Positions 1 through 6,733 are shown, numbered from the stretch's first letter. The stretch: DNA of 6,733 nt from Muribaculaceae bacterium (GCA_029057255.1 JAICZO010000287.1:1-6733); one strand, 5' to 3'. Notes: generated by a model from the letters alone, not told the origin. Numbers and translations are program-made.

Positions 1-20
1 ATTATGTTTTTCTTCTTCAT
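1..20 (-). CDS. Possible start of a divergent gene, cut by the left edge
   Basis: On the minus strand an ATG at 20-18 is followed by codons reading M-K-K-K-N-I up to the window edge. A lysine-rich start like this is typical of a signal peptide or another short basic N-terminus. A perfect match to the Bacteroidota -7 element (TAACTTTG) lies on the same strand at 55-48, which would give a leader of roughly 20-25 nt. Only six codons are visible, so the product cannot be named. The call rests on the promoter and start codon being properly spaced; by itself the short reading frame means nothing. It could be chance in AT-rich sequence. Confidence 0.35.
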
Positions 21-47
21 TATTATCGCCTTTTAGGGGAATGAGCG

Positions 48-55
48 CAAAGTTA
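48..55 (-). promoter_or_regulatory. Possible divergent promoter, -7 element
   Basis: The minus strand reads TAACTTTG from 55 to 48, matching all six fixed positions of the Bacteroidota -7 consensus TAnnTTTG. No clear -33 TTTG is found 19-21 bp upstream; the nearest candidate is CTTG at 75-72, with a short 16-bp spacer. It would drive the possible leftward gene starting at position 20. Without a good -33 element this remains tentative. Confidence 0.35.
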
Positions 56-159
56 AGTCATTTTTTGCAATCAAGGCTTATTATTAAAGATTTTTATAAA
101 ATGCAGACACGCTGCCGATGGGCTTAGGCCACGTTCAAATAATGGGAGCGGGGTCTTAT

Positions 160-190
160 TTTGCCATGTCGATAATTTTTCGTACCTTTG
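160..190 (+). promoter_or_regulatory. gyrB promoter, Bacteroidota sigma-ABfr type
   Basis: TTTG at 160-163 (-33 element) is separated by exactly 19 bp from TACCTTTG at 183-190 (-7 element). Both match the consensus TTTG / TAnnTTTG known for the primary sigma factor of Bacteroides and relatives. Transcription would start a few bases after 190, leaving an untranslated leader of about 40 nt before the gyrB ATG at 237. The leader is AT-rich and lacks a Shine-Dalgarno sequence, as is normal in this phylum. No operator or attenuator is evident in it. Confidence 0.8.
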
Positions 191-236
191 TAAGCTTTAA
201 AACAAGAACTCAAATTCTGTAATCATATTACGACAC

Positions 237-2168
237 ATGGCAGAAACACAAGAGGAATACAGCGCCAGTAACATCCAGGTGCTTGAGGGTCTCGAAGCAG
301 TCCGCAAGCGCCCGGCGATGTATATCGGCGACATATCCGAAAAGGGTCTGCACCACCTTGTCTACGAGGTGGTCGACAACTCTATCGACGAAGCCCTCGC
401 AGGCTACGCCAAAGAAATAAACGTCACCATCAACCCCGACAACTCAATAACCGTCGAGGACGACGGCCGAGGAATACCCGTCGACATGCACGAGAAAGAG
501 CACAAGAGCGCTCTTGAAGTGGTTCTCACCGTGCTCCACGCCGGCGGTAAGTTCGACAAAGGCTCCTACAAGGTTTCGGGCGGCCTCCACGGCGTCGGTG
601 TGTCGTGCGTAAACGCTCTCTCGACCTATCTCCGCGCCGAAGTGCGCCGCAACGGCAAGGTATACGCCCAGGAATACAGCTGCGGCAAGCCCACCACCGA
701 GCTGATGATAACCGGCGAGAGCGACAGCACCGGCACAACTGTGACATTCAAGCCCGACGGCAGCATATTCACCACAACCGTATACGACTACAACATCCTC
801 GCCAACCGCCTCCGCGACCTGGCGTTCCTAAACGCAGGCATAACACTGCACCTGACCGACCGCCGCCAGCTCGACGCCGAAGGCAAGCCCCGCAAGGAGA
901 CATTCTACTCCAAGGACGGTCTGCGCGAGTTTGTAGAGTATATCGACGCCAACAAGGAGTCGCTCATCAACGACGTTATCCACCTCAACACCGAGCGTCA
1001 GGGCATACCCGTCGAAGTGGCAATCACATACAACACCACCTCCAACGAGAACATATACTCCTTCGTCAACAACATCAACACAATCGAAGGCGGCACTCAC
1101 CTGACAGGCTTCCGCCGCGGCCTCACCTCGACTCTCAAGAAGTATGCCGAGGACAACAACCTGCTCAAGAACGCCAAGGTCGACATCGCAAGCGACGACT
1201 TCCGCGACGGCCTCACCGCCGTAATCTCGGTCAAGGTGATGGAGCCCCAGTTCGAGGGTCAGACCAAGACCAAGCTCGGCAACAACGAAGTCATCGGCGT
1301 CGTGCAGACAGCCGTCAGCGAGGCCCTCGGCAACTATCTCGAGGAGCACCCCGCACAGGCCAAGGTCATCGTCGAGAAAGTGATTCTCGCCGCCCGCGCC
1401 CGTACGGCAGCCCTCCGCGCCCGTCAGGAAGTGATGCGCAAGACTCCGCTCGTCGGCGGCGGCCTCCCCGGCAAGCTCACCGACTGTTCGAGCCGCACGG
1501 CCGAAGACTGCGAGATATTCCTCGTCGAGGGTGACTCCGCAGGCGGCACGGCAAAACAGGCGCGCGACCGCCGCTTCCAGGCCGTACTGCCGCTCCGAGG
1601 CAAGATTCTCAACGTCGAGAAAGCACTCGAGCACCGCGTCTTCGAGAACCAGGAAATCACAGCGCTCTTCAAGGCTCTCCGAGTCACCATCGGCACCGAG
1701 GACGACCCCAAGGCGCCCAACCTCTCGAAGCTCGCATACCACAAGGTCATCATCATGACCGATGCCGACGTCGACGGCGCTCACATCGCCACCCTGCTGA
1801 TGACATTCTTCTTCCGCCGCATGCGCCCGCTCATCGAGCGCGGACACCTCTTCCTCGCCTCGCCCCCCCTGTACAAGTGCAAGATGGGCAAGAACGAGGA
1901 ATACTGCTGGAACGACCTGCAGGTGCAGCAGTTCATAGCTAAATACGGCGAGCGCACTTCGGTGCAGCGATACAAAGGTCTCGGCGAGATGTCGGACGAC
2001 GAGCTCCGCCAGACCACCATGTCGCCCGAAGGACGCATCCTCAAGCAGGTCAACATCAGCGACGCCGCCGAAGCCGACCGCGTCTTCTCGATGCTCATGG
2101 GCGAAGACGTCGCTCCCCGCCGCGATTTCATCGAGGCCAACGCGACATACGCAACTATCGACGCCTGA
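237..2168 (+). CDS. gyrB: DNA gyrase subunit B
   Basis: This is the 643-residue ATPase subunit of DNA gyrase, which with GyrA introduces negative supercoils into chromosomal DNA in the cytoplasm. The N-terminal GHKL ATPase domain shows the EVVDNSIDEA motif (general-base Glu44, Mg-binding Asn48), DDGRGIP (75-81) and the GGLHGVG glycine box (115-121). The transducer domain carries QTKTKLGN (342-349) with the ATP-contacting lysine. The TOPRIM domain has EGDSAGG (431-437) and DADVDG (509-514), giving the metal-binding Glu431, Asp509 and Asp511. The tail contains YKGLGEM (579-585) and a conserved PRRDFIEANA end. Length fits the short GyrB type without the roughly 170-residue insert of the E. coli protein. 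The start is supported by the N-terminal match to other GyrB proteins (IQVLEGLEAVRKRP). ParE is the main alternative, but the sequence and ending look like GyrB. Intact, driven by the promoter at 160-190. Confidence 0.97.
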   Translation: MAETQEEYSASNIQVLEGLEAVRKRPAMYIGDISEKGLHHLVYEVVDNSIDEALAGYAKEINVTINPDNSITVEDDGRGIPVDMHEKEHKSALEVVLTVLHAGGKFDKGSYKVSGGLHGVGVSCVNALSTYLRAEVRRNGKVYAQEYSCGKPTTELMITGESDSTGTTVTFKPDGSIFTTTVYDYNILANRLRDLAFLNAGITLHLTDRRQLDAEGKPRKETFYSKDGLREFVEYIDANKESLINDVIHLNTERQGIPVEVAITYNTTSNENIYSFVNNINTIEGGTHLTGFRRGLTSTLKKYAEDNNLLKNAKVDIASDDFRDGLTAVISVKVMEPQFEGQTKTKLGNNEVIGVVQTAVSEALGNYLEEHPAQAKVIVEKVILAARARTAALRARQEVMRKTPLVGGGLPGKLTDCSSRTAEDCEIFLVEGDSAGGTAKQARDRRFQAVLPLRGKILNVEKALEHRVFENQEITALFKALRVTIGTEDDPKAPNLSKLAYHKVIIMTDADVDGAHIATLLMTFFFRRMRPLIERGHLFLASPPLYKCKMGKNEEYCWNDLQVQQFIAKYGERTSVQRYKGLGEMSDDELRQTTMSPEGRILKQVNISDAAEADRVFSMLMGEDVAPRRDFIEANATYATIDA

Positions 2169-2184
2169 TACCGAACTCCACACA

Positions 2185-2234
2185 CCCCCGGAGCGTTTAT
2201 ATTATACACCTAATTAATATATGGACTCCGGGGG
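2185..2234 (+). terminator. GC-rich hairpin between gyrB and rnr, possible terminator or 3' end
   Basis: CCCCCGGAG (2185-2193) and CTCCGGGGG (2226-2234) form a perfect 9-bp stem beginning 16 bp after the gyrB stop. Inside it, TATATTA (2198-2204) pairs with TAATATA (2215-2221) around a 10-nt loop, with a 4/4 internal loop between the two stems. No T-run follows, so it is not a classical intrinsic terminator. It may end the gyrB transcript, stabilise its 3' end or lie in a read-through leader of rnr. Because the stem is palindromic, the strand is assigned only from context. Confidence 0.45.
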
Positions 2235-2273
2235 CTATACGACCCCGCTTCATCACGTTTTCATCCAAGAACT

Positions 2274-4514
2274 ATGCCCAAGACAAAAAAGACCGATAAG
2301 CAAGCCAACCGCCTGCGCTGCGCCGTCGACACATATATCGCCGCTCAGCAGCACGGCACCTTCAACTACCGACTGGTGTCGAACGCACTGGGCCAGACCA
2401 CTCCCGCTGCCCAGCGCACTATAGCGCTATACCTGGCTGAACTGGCATTCGACGGCATACTCATCGAGACCGCCCCGGGACTCTACAAGCTGCCCAGCCG
2501 CACGACAATGGCGCAGGGTGTCTTCGTGCGCAGATCCAACGGCAAGAACAGCGTGATTACCGACAACGACGGCGAAGAGATTTTCGTGGCCGAGCGCAAC
2601 AGCATGCACGCCCTCAACGGCGACAAAGTGGCCGTGACAATAGCCGCACGCGTCAGAGGCCGCGAGCCCGAAGCGGAAGTGACCGAGATTCTCGAGAAGA
2701 AGGAGCAGACTTTCATCGGCACTCTCAAGGTCGACAAGCACTTCGCATACCTGCTCACCGACTCAAAGTATCTCGCAACCGACATATACATACCGCGCGC
2801 CAAACTGCGCGGCGGCGTAAACGGCGACAAGGCCGTCGTACGCATCACCAACTGGCCCGACGACGCCAAGAACCCTCAGGGCGAAGTGGTCGACATCCTC
2901 GGCAAAGCAGGTGAGAACACCGCCGAGATACACGCCATCCTCGCCGAGTACGGTCTCCCCTACCGCTACCCCGAAGCCGTAGAGCGCGCCGCCGCGAAAA
3001 TCGACGCCGGCATCACACCCGAGGTTGTGGCGAGCCGCCACGACATGCGCGACGTCACGACATTCACCATCGACCCGCGCGACGCCAAGGACTTCGACGA
3101 CGCCCTCTCGATACGCCGCCTCCCCAACGGCAACGTGGAAGTAGGCGTGCACATCGCCGACGTGACACACTACGTCCGCCCCGGCTCGATAATAGACCGC
3201 GAGGCCGAGGACCGCGCCACAAGCGTATACCTCGTCGACCGCGTGGTGCCCATGCTCCCCGAGCACCTCTCCAACGGCATCTGCTCGCTGCGCCCCGACG
3301 AAGACAAGCTGACATTCTCGGTAGTCTTCGAGATGGACCGCAACGCCAAGGTCGTAGACTCGAAGATCGAGCGCACGGTGACCCGCTCCGACCGCCGCTT
3401 CACATACGAAGAGGCCCAGGAAATAATCGAGACCGGCAAAGGCGACTTCGCCGAGGAAGTACTCGAGCTGGACCGCCTTGCCAAGATACTCCGCAAGGCC
3501 CGCTACGAGAACGGCTCGGTGGACTTCGACCGCGTAGAAGTACGATTCGAAATCGACGACAAGGGACACCCCACATCAGTATTCTTCAAAGAATCAAAAG
3601 ACGCCAACAAACTCATCGAGGAATTCATGCTTCTGGCCAACCGCACCGTGGCCGCCGCCATCGGCATCGTGCCCAAGCGCAAGAAGGCCAAGGCATTCGT
3701 CTACCGCGTCCACGACGTGCCCGACGCCGAGCGACTGACCAACCTCGCCGAGCTGGCGCGCGCCTTCGGATACCGGCTCAAGACCAAGGGCACTCCCGTG
3801 GAGATAAACCGCTCCATCAACAAGATGCTCGCCGACGTCAAGGGCAAAGGAGAGGAAAACCTCCTGGCCACCCTCGCCATACGCTCTATGGCCAAGGCTA
3901 TATACACCACAACCAACATCGGTCACTACGGTCTCGGCTTCGAGTACTACACTCACTTCACATCGCCCATCCGCCGATACCCCGACATGATGGTACACCG
4001 CCTGCTCGAGCGCTATCTCAACGGCGGTCGCACCGTCAGCCTCGAGAAGCTCGAGGAAGAGTGCAAGCACTCCTCCGACATGGAGCAGCTCGCCGCAAAC
4101 GCCGAGCGAGCCTCGATAAAGTACAAGCAGGTCGAGTATATGGGCGACCACCTCGGCGAAGTATTCTCGGGCGTGATTTCGGGAGTCACCGAGTGGGGTC
4201 TCTACATCGAGCTTGACGAGAACAAGTGCGAGGGTCTTGTGCCCGTGCGCGACCTCGCCGACGACTACTATGACTTCGACGCAAAGAACTACTGCCTGAC
4301 CGGACGAAAGCACAACAACCGCTATCGCCTCGGCGACAAGGTACAGATACAGGTGGCGCGTGCCGACCTGCAGAAAAAGCAGCTCGACTTCGTCATCGTC
4401 GACGAAAAGAACCCGCCCCGCAGCCTCGACACCCTCGGGGCTAAGCCCAAGGGTCGCTCTGCCGGCATAGAGAAAGTCGGCAACAAAAAGAAAAAAAGCC
4501 GCAACAGGCGCTAA
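2274..4514 (+). CDS. rnr: Ribonuclease R (RNB-family 3'-5' exoribonuclease)
   Basis: This 746-residue cytoplasmic enzyme degrades RNA processively from the 3' end, including structured RNA, and takes part in mRNA, rRNA and tmRNA quality control. Domain order is as in RNase R: an N-terminal winged-helix segment (about 14-72), two cold-shock-type OB folds (about 80-140 and 146-207), the RNB catalytic domain (about 257-585), an S1 domain (about 626-707) and a lysine/arginine-rich tail (723-746). The catalytic motif DPRDAKDFDDA holds the four metal-binding aspartates at 267, 273, 275 and 276, equivalent to E. coli 272, 278, 280 and 281. The conserved block HFTSPIRRYPDMMVHR lies at 561-576. E. coli RNase R is slightly longer (813 residues). 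The winged-helix region and basic tail favour RNase R over RNase II. The ATG at 2274 is the only reasonable start, since the next in-frame Met is residue 79. No promoter consensus is visible in the preceding gap, so transcription may come partly from gyrB. Confidence 0.96.
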   Translation: MPKTKKTDKQANRLRCAVDTYIAAQQHGTFNYRLVSNALGQTTPAAQRTIALYLAELAFDGILIETAPGLYKLPSRTTMAQGVFVRRSNGKNSVITDNDGEEIFVAERNSMHALNGDKVAVTIAARVRGREPEAEVTEILEKKEQTFIGTLKVDKHFAYLLTDSKYLATDIYIPRAKLRGGVNGDKAVVRITNWPDDAKNPQGEVVDILGKAGENTAEIHAILAEYGLPYRYPEAVERAAAKIDAGITPEVVASRHDMRDVTTFTIDPRDAKDFDDALSIRRLPNGNVEVGVHIADVTHYVRPGSIIDREAEDRATSVYLVDRVVPMLPEHLSNGICSLRPDEDKLTFSVVFEMDRNAKVVDSKIERTVTRSDRRFTYEEAQEIIETGKGDFAEEVLELDRLAKILRKARYENGSVDFDRVEVRFEIDDKGHPTSVFFKESKDANKLIEEFMLLANRTVAAAIGIVPKRKKAKAFVYRVHDVPDAERLTNLAELARAFGYRLKTKGTPVEINRSINKMLADVKGKGEENLLATLAIRSMAKAIYTTTNIGHYGLGFEYYTHFTSPIRRYPDMMVHRLLERYLNGGRTVSLEKLEEECKHSSDMEQLAANAERASIKYKQVEYMGDHLGEVFSGVISGVTEWGLYIELDENKCEGLVPVRDLADDYYDFDAKNYCLTGRKHNNRYRLGDKVQIQVARADLQKKQLDFVIVDEKNPPRSLDTLGAKPKGRSAGIEKVGNKKKKSRNRR

Positions 4515-4541
4515 AGAAGACATTTACCAGCCATTAGAAAC

Positions 4542-4913
4542 ATGCAATACGACCGTCAGCCGCAAGGCTCAATAAAAATCGAGGGACTCAAGATATTTGC
4601 CCGCCACGGCGTCCTGCCTCAGGAGCGCACGGTAGGCAATATGTTCGAGATCAATGCCACGTTCCACTTCCCTTGCAGCTATGCAATGCGCAGCGACCGT
4701 GTAGACCTGACCATCAACTATGCCGACATCGTCGACATCATGAAGCAGGAGATGGCCTACCCCTCCAAGCTGCTCGAGAACGTCGTATACCGCATGTTTC
4801 AGAATCTGACGATACGCTTCCCGCAGATTTCGGGAGGCTCGATTTCACTATACAAGATACAGCCCCCTATCTCGGCCGAAATAGGACGGATAGGCTTCAC
4901 CTTCGAGTGGTGA
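4542..4913 (+). CDS. folB: Dihydroneopterin aldolase
   Basis: This 123-residue cytoplasmic enzyme of folate synthesis splits 7,8-dihydroneopterin into 6-hydroxymethyl-7,8-dihydropterin and glycolaldehyde; many homologues also epimerise the substrate. Length is normal for the family (about 120). Family landmarks are in place: HGVLPQER (22-29) with Glu28, INYADI (58-63) with Tyr60, LLEN (77-80) with the pterin-binding Glu79, and YKIQPPI (104-110) with the catalytic Lys105. These correspond to S. aureus Glu22, Tyr54, Glu74 and Lys100. The gene starts 27 bp after the rnr stop without an evident promoter, so it is probably translated from an rnr-folB message. No other folate gene is seen in the window. 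The start is the first ATG and places the N-terminal strand (SIKIEGLKIFARHG) correctly. Confidence 0.94.
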   Translation: MQYDRQPQGSIKIEGLKIFARHGVLPQERTVGNMFEINATFHFPCSYAMRSDRVDLTINYADIVDIMKQEMAYPSKLLENVVYRMFQNLTIRFPQISGGSISLYKIQPPISAEIGRIGFTFEW

Positions 4914-4990
4914 GAACTAATATACTAAATAGCTCTTTTTTACGTTATCACATTAGAATTTTCTTAACCGACTACAGTATCCTGACTATT
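4914..4990 (+). promoter_or_regulatory. AT-rich gap before the polysaccharide export genes, probable promoter region
   Basis: This 77-bp stretch is much richer in A and T than the flanking genes and separates the housekeeping genes from the export genes, so it is a reasonable place for a promoter. I could not find a clean TTTG/TAnnTTTG pair; TACGTTAT (4941-4948) and TACAGTAT (4973-4980) are poor matches. There is no Shine-Dalgarno sequence before the ATG at 4991. The call is positional inference only. Confidence 0.3.
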
Positions 4991-5791
4991 ATGAAGCTAA
5001 AAAACCTATTGCTGTCCACGTTGTTTGCCCTGGCGCTTGTGTCCTGCAACAGCTCCAAGACAGTACTCCCATACTTCACCGACATCATCGACATCCCCGA
5101 AGGTACACTCCCCGTAATCGACTACATGCCGATTATCCAGCCCGACGACGAGCTCTTCATCTCGGTGACATCGGAGTTCCCCGAGGCATCGGCAATATAC
5201 AACCTGCCCGCCACCAACCCGGCAAAGCGCGACGCCCTCGTCTCACAGACGTCGGCCCGCTCGCTGACATATATCGTTGACTCCAAGGGCGACATCAACT
5301 TCCCCATCCTCGGCAAGCTCCATGTAGCAGGCATGACCACAGAGCAGCTCAAGGATGAGCTGTATACTCTCATCCGCAAGGACGTCAAAGACCCTGTCAT
5401 CAACGTGCAGATGGTCAACTTCACCGTCGTTGTGGCAGGTGAAGTCAAGCAGCCTCAGACCATCAAGGTCGAGCGTAACCGTATATCCGTCATCGACGCC
5501 CTGGCAAAGGCCGGCGACCTTACCGAGTACGGCGAGCGCTCCAACGTGCTCGTCATCCGAGAGGAAGACGGCATCCGTACCTACGCCCACCTTGACCTGA
5601 ACGACTCCAAGACACTGACATCACCCTACTTCTACCTCAAGCAGAACGACTACGTCTACGTAGCCCCCAACAAGGTGCGCCAGTCCAACTCCAAGTACAA
5701 TCAGAACAACGCATACAAGCTGTCCCTCACCTCGACCATCGTAAGCACTGTGTCAGTAATCGCTTCGCTGGTCATAGCCTTTACCCGTTAA
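4991..5791 (+). CDS. Polysaccharide export outer-membrane lipoprotein (Wza family)
   Basis: The 266-residue product is a predicted lipoprotein of the Wza/polysaccharide-export family, which forms the outer-membrane exit for capsule or exopolysaccharide. The first 18 residues are a signal peptide (MKLK then a hydrophobic run) ending in a lipobox, ALVSC, with the lipidated Cys at 19. Residues about 48-140 match the poly-export domain (PDDELFISV; YIVDSKGDINFPILG at 94-108; a TTEQLKDEL helix). Residues about 143-200 form one SLBB domain (VVVAGEVKQPQTIKV, then ISVIDALAKAGDLTEYG). The C-terminus (246-264) is hydrophobic and ends in TR; by analogy with Wza it may be the helix crossing the outer membrane. 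It is shorter than E. coli Wza (379 residues) and has a single SLBB domain. The reading frame is open back to 4673 inside folB, but the signal peptide and lipobox fix the start at 4991. It lies 25 bp upstream of the Wzz-type gene, in one likely operon. Confidence 0.92.
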   Translation: MKLKNLLLSTLFALALVSCNSSKTVLPYFTDIIDIPEGTLPVIDYMPIIQPDDELFISVTSEFPEASAIYNLPATNPAKRDALVSQTSARSLTYIVDSKGDINFPILGKLHVAGMTTEQLKDELYTLIRKDVKDPVINVQMVNFTVVVAGEVKQPQTIKVERNRISVIDALAKAGDLTEYGERSNVLVIREEDGIRTYAHLDLNDSKTLTSPYFYLKQNDYVYVAPNKVRQSNSKYNQNNAYKLSLTSTIVSTVSVIASLVIAFTR

Positions 5792-5816
5792 ACCAAAACC
5801 GGAAACAATCATCGCA

Positions 5817-6733
5817 ATGGCAAAAAGCAACAATTCCGACTTTATCGACATCACAGCGCTGCTCAAGCAATACCTGTCGAAATGGTATCTTTTCGTTATA
5901 TCGGTAGTACTCTGTACCGGTTTTGCATTGTTCTACAGCAAAATACGACAGCCGCTCTACGCAGTACAGGCCAACGTCCTCATCTCACCCGAGAAAAATC
6001 CTCAGGCCTCCGGTGTATCCGGTGCTATATCCGCCGTGTTCGGCTCGCAGGGCGACGTCGACGACGAGATTTTCATCATCTCGTCGCACTCGCTGTATAA
6101 AAACGTGGCCAAGGAACTCGGCACAAACATCATGCACTATGTCAAGACCGGCTTCATGCAGACGGAGCTGGCCTTCCCCGATTATCCTGTAGCAGCACAG
6201 GCTCCTCAGGCTATGCTTGACACTCTGCAGGGTGCTATCGCATTCCGACTCGACATCAACAAGGAAGGTAAAGCCAAGGTTACAGTTAATCATGGCGGAG
6301 AAGTCTTCAGCGAATTTGAGGACGTCACACTCCCCTACACTGTCGACACTCCTATCGGTAAATTCACATTATCGCCGACCGAAACTTATCCGAAGGGCAA
6401 AAGCCTGACAACTACAATCTCTGTCACAAGTTATGACGTTGCAGCCGAGATTCTAAGCGCATCGGTCGTCAACGAAATCGCCTCAAAGCGAAGCAATGTC
6501 ATCACGATGGCCATCAACACGCCCAACCCCGAATACGGCAAGGCTGTGCTGAACGAAATCATAAAGCAATACAACATACGCGGTGTCTCGGAGAAGAACA
6601 ACCAGAACGAGATGACGGCCAAGTTCATCGACCAGCGACTGGCCATCCTCAGCGACGACCTGAGCAACACCGAAGCGCAGATTCAGAAATTCAAACAGGA
6701 AAAGGGCATTCTTGACCTCGAGATACAGGACAA
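5817..6733 (+). CDS. Wzz-type chain-length determinant protein, C-terminus cut by the right edge
   Basis: The frame is open from the ATG at 5817 to the window end, giving 305 residues and no stop. A short cytoplasmic N-terminus (ITALLKQYLSKW, 12-23) leads into a transmembrane helix (about 24-41). A Wzz-domain periplasmic start follows (YAVQANVLISPEK, 48-60) and then a glycine/serine-rich stretch (65-78). Residues 82-100 (DDEIFIISSHSLYKNVAKE) are typical of the family, which sets polymer length in Wzy-dependent export. Residues about 255-305 look like the periplasmic coiled coil (FIDQRLAILSDDL; NTEAQIQKFKQEKG). The second membrane helix, and any fused cytoplasmic BY-type tyrosine kinase domain, would lie beyond the window, so Wzz-only and Wzz-kinase forms cannot be told apart. 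Codons from about 6186 to 6445 are less GC-rich at the third position than elsewhere. The partner is the export lipoprotein just upstream. Confidence 0.9.
   Translation, partial: MAKSNNSDFIDITALLKQYLSKWYLFVISVVLCTGFALFYSKIRQPLYAVQANVLISPEKNPQASGVSGAISAVFGSQGDVDDEIFIISSHSLYKNVAKELGTNIMHYVKTGFMQTELAFPDYPVAAQAPQAMLDTLQGAIAFRLDINKEGKAKVTVNHGGEVFSEFEDVTLPYTVDTPIGKFTLSPTETYPKGKSLTTTISVTSYDVAAEILSASVVNEIASKRSNVITMAINTPNPEYGKAVLNEIIKQYNIRGVSEKNNQNEMTAKFIDQRLAILSDDLSNTEAQIQKFKQEKGILDLEIQD

Noticed and set aside
101..127. An 8-codon open frame in the gyrB upstream region, as a possible leader peptide.
   Set aside because: It lies upstream of the predicted gyrB transcription start, so it would not be in the gyrB leader, and a frame this short occurs by chance.
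605..1534. A 309-codon plus-strand frame inside gyrB.
   Set aside because: The translation is dominated by R, H, Q and P, the usual look of an out-of-frame reading of GC-rich sequence, and it overlaps a confirmed gene.
828..2183. A 451-codon open frame on the minus strand across most of gyrB.
   Set aside because: It lies fully antisense to an intact, strongly conserved gyrB. Its translation is low-complexity and rich in V, L, E and A, as expected when a C/G-ending codon pattern removes stops from the opposite strand. No start context supports it.
2221..2424. A 67-codon plus-strand frame starting in the gyrB-rnr gap.
   Set aside because: It begins inside the hairpin, overlaps the start of rnr in another frame, and resembles no protein family. 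The rnr reading is far better supported.
4485..4498. An A-rich run at the end of rnr as a possible frameshift site.
   Set aside because: The zero-frame phase does not give a proper X-XXY-YYZ slippery heptamer, and the codons simply encode the usual lysine-rich tail of RNase R.
2763..4523. Two long minus-strand frames (2763-3569 and 3594-4523) opposite rnr.
   Set aside because: These are the same kind of compositional shadow as opposite gyrB: V/L/G/A-rich, no recognisable family, entirely antisense to intact rnr.
4913..4941. A possible folB terminator: AGAACT (4913-4918) against AGCTCT (4931-4936), followed by a T-run.
   Set aside because: The stem has only 5 of 6 pairs, is AT-rich and partly overlaps the T-run. 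It is too weak to call.
4673..4990. An N-terminal extension of the export lipoprotein back into folB.
   Set aside because: The frame is open, but this part is an out-of-frame reading of folB plus the intergenic gap. A signal peptide and lipobox right after the ATG at 4991 fix the true start.
5882..6408. Several short frames on both strands between 5882 and 6408.
   Set aside because: They overlap the Wzz-type gene, whose frame is open from 5817 to the window end with clear family features. The short frames show none.

Overview
The window looks like a chromosomal piece of a GC-rich member of the Bacteroidota, most likely Bacteroidales. A Muribaculaceae-like or Alistipes-like genome would fit, but I cannot settle the family by eye. 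The reasons are a textbook Bacteroidota promoter (TTTG, 19 bp, TACCTTTG) ahead of gyrB, no Shine-Dalgarno sequence before any gene, AT-rich gaps between strongly C/G-ending coding regions, and a 266-residue lipoprotein-type polysaccharide export protein of the kind common in this phylum.

Layout, left to right. Positions 1-236 are an AT-rich intergenic region. It carries the gyrB promoter and, at its left edge, what may be the promoter and first codons of a divergent minus-strand gene. Then come three plus-strand housekeeping genes: gyrB (DNA gyrase subunit B, 237-2168), rnr (ribonuclease R, 2274-4514) and folB (dihydroneopterin aldolase, 4542-4913). gyrB and rnr are separated by about 105 bp holding a strong GC-rich inverted repeat. 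rnr and folB are only 27 bp apart and are probably co-transcribed.

After a 77-bp AT-rich gap the content changes to surface polysaccharide export. An outer-membrane Wza-family lipoprotein (4991-5791) is followed 25 bp later by a Wzz-type inner-membrane chain-length protein (5817 onward) that runs off the right edge. These two would act together: the Wzz-type protein sets polymer length in the inner membrane and periplasm, and the lipoprotein forms the outer-membrane exit. The rest of a capsule or exopolysaccharide operon probably lies beyond the right edge.

All five main genes read intact, with the expected catalytic or structural residues. I see no mobile element, CRISPR array, tRNA, rRNA or clearly undescribed system. 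The items worth a second look are small: the divergent gene start at the left edge, the gyrB-rnr hairpin with an alternative pairing, the start of the export locus without a visible UpxY-type regulator, and a patch of different codon use inside the Wzz-type gene.
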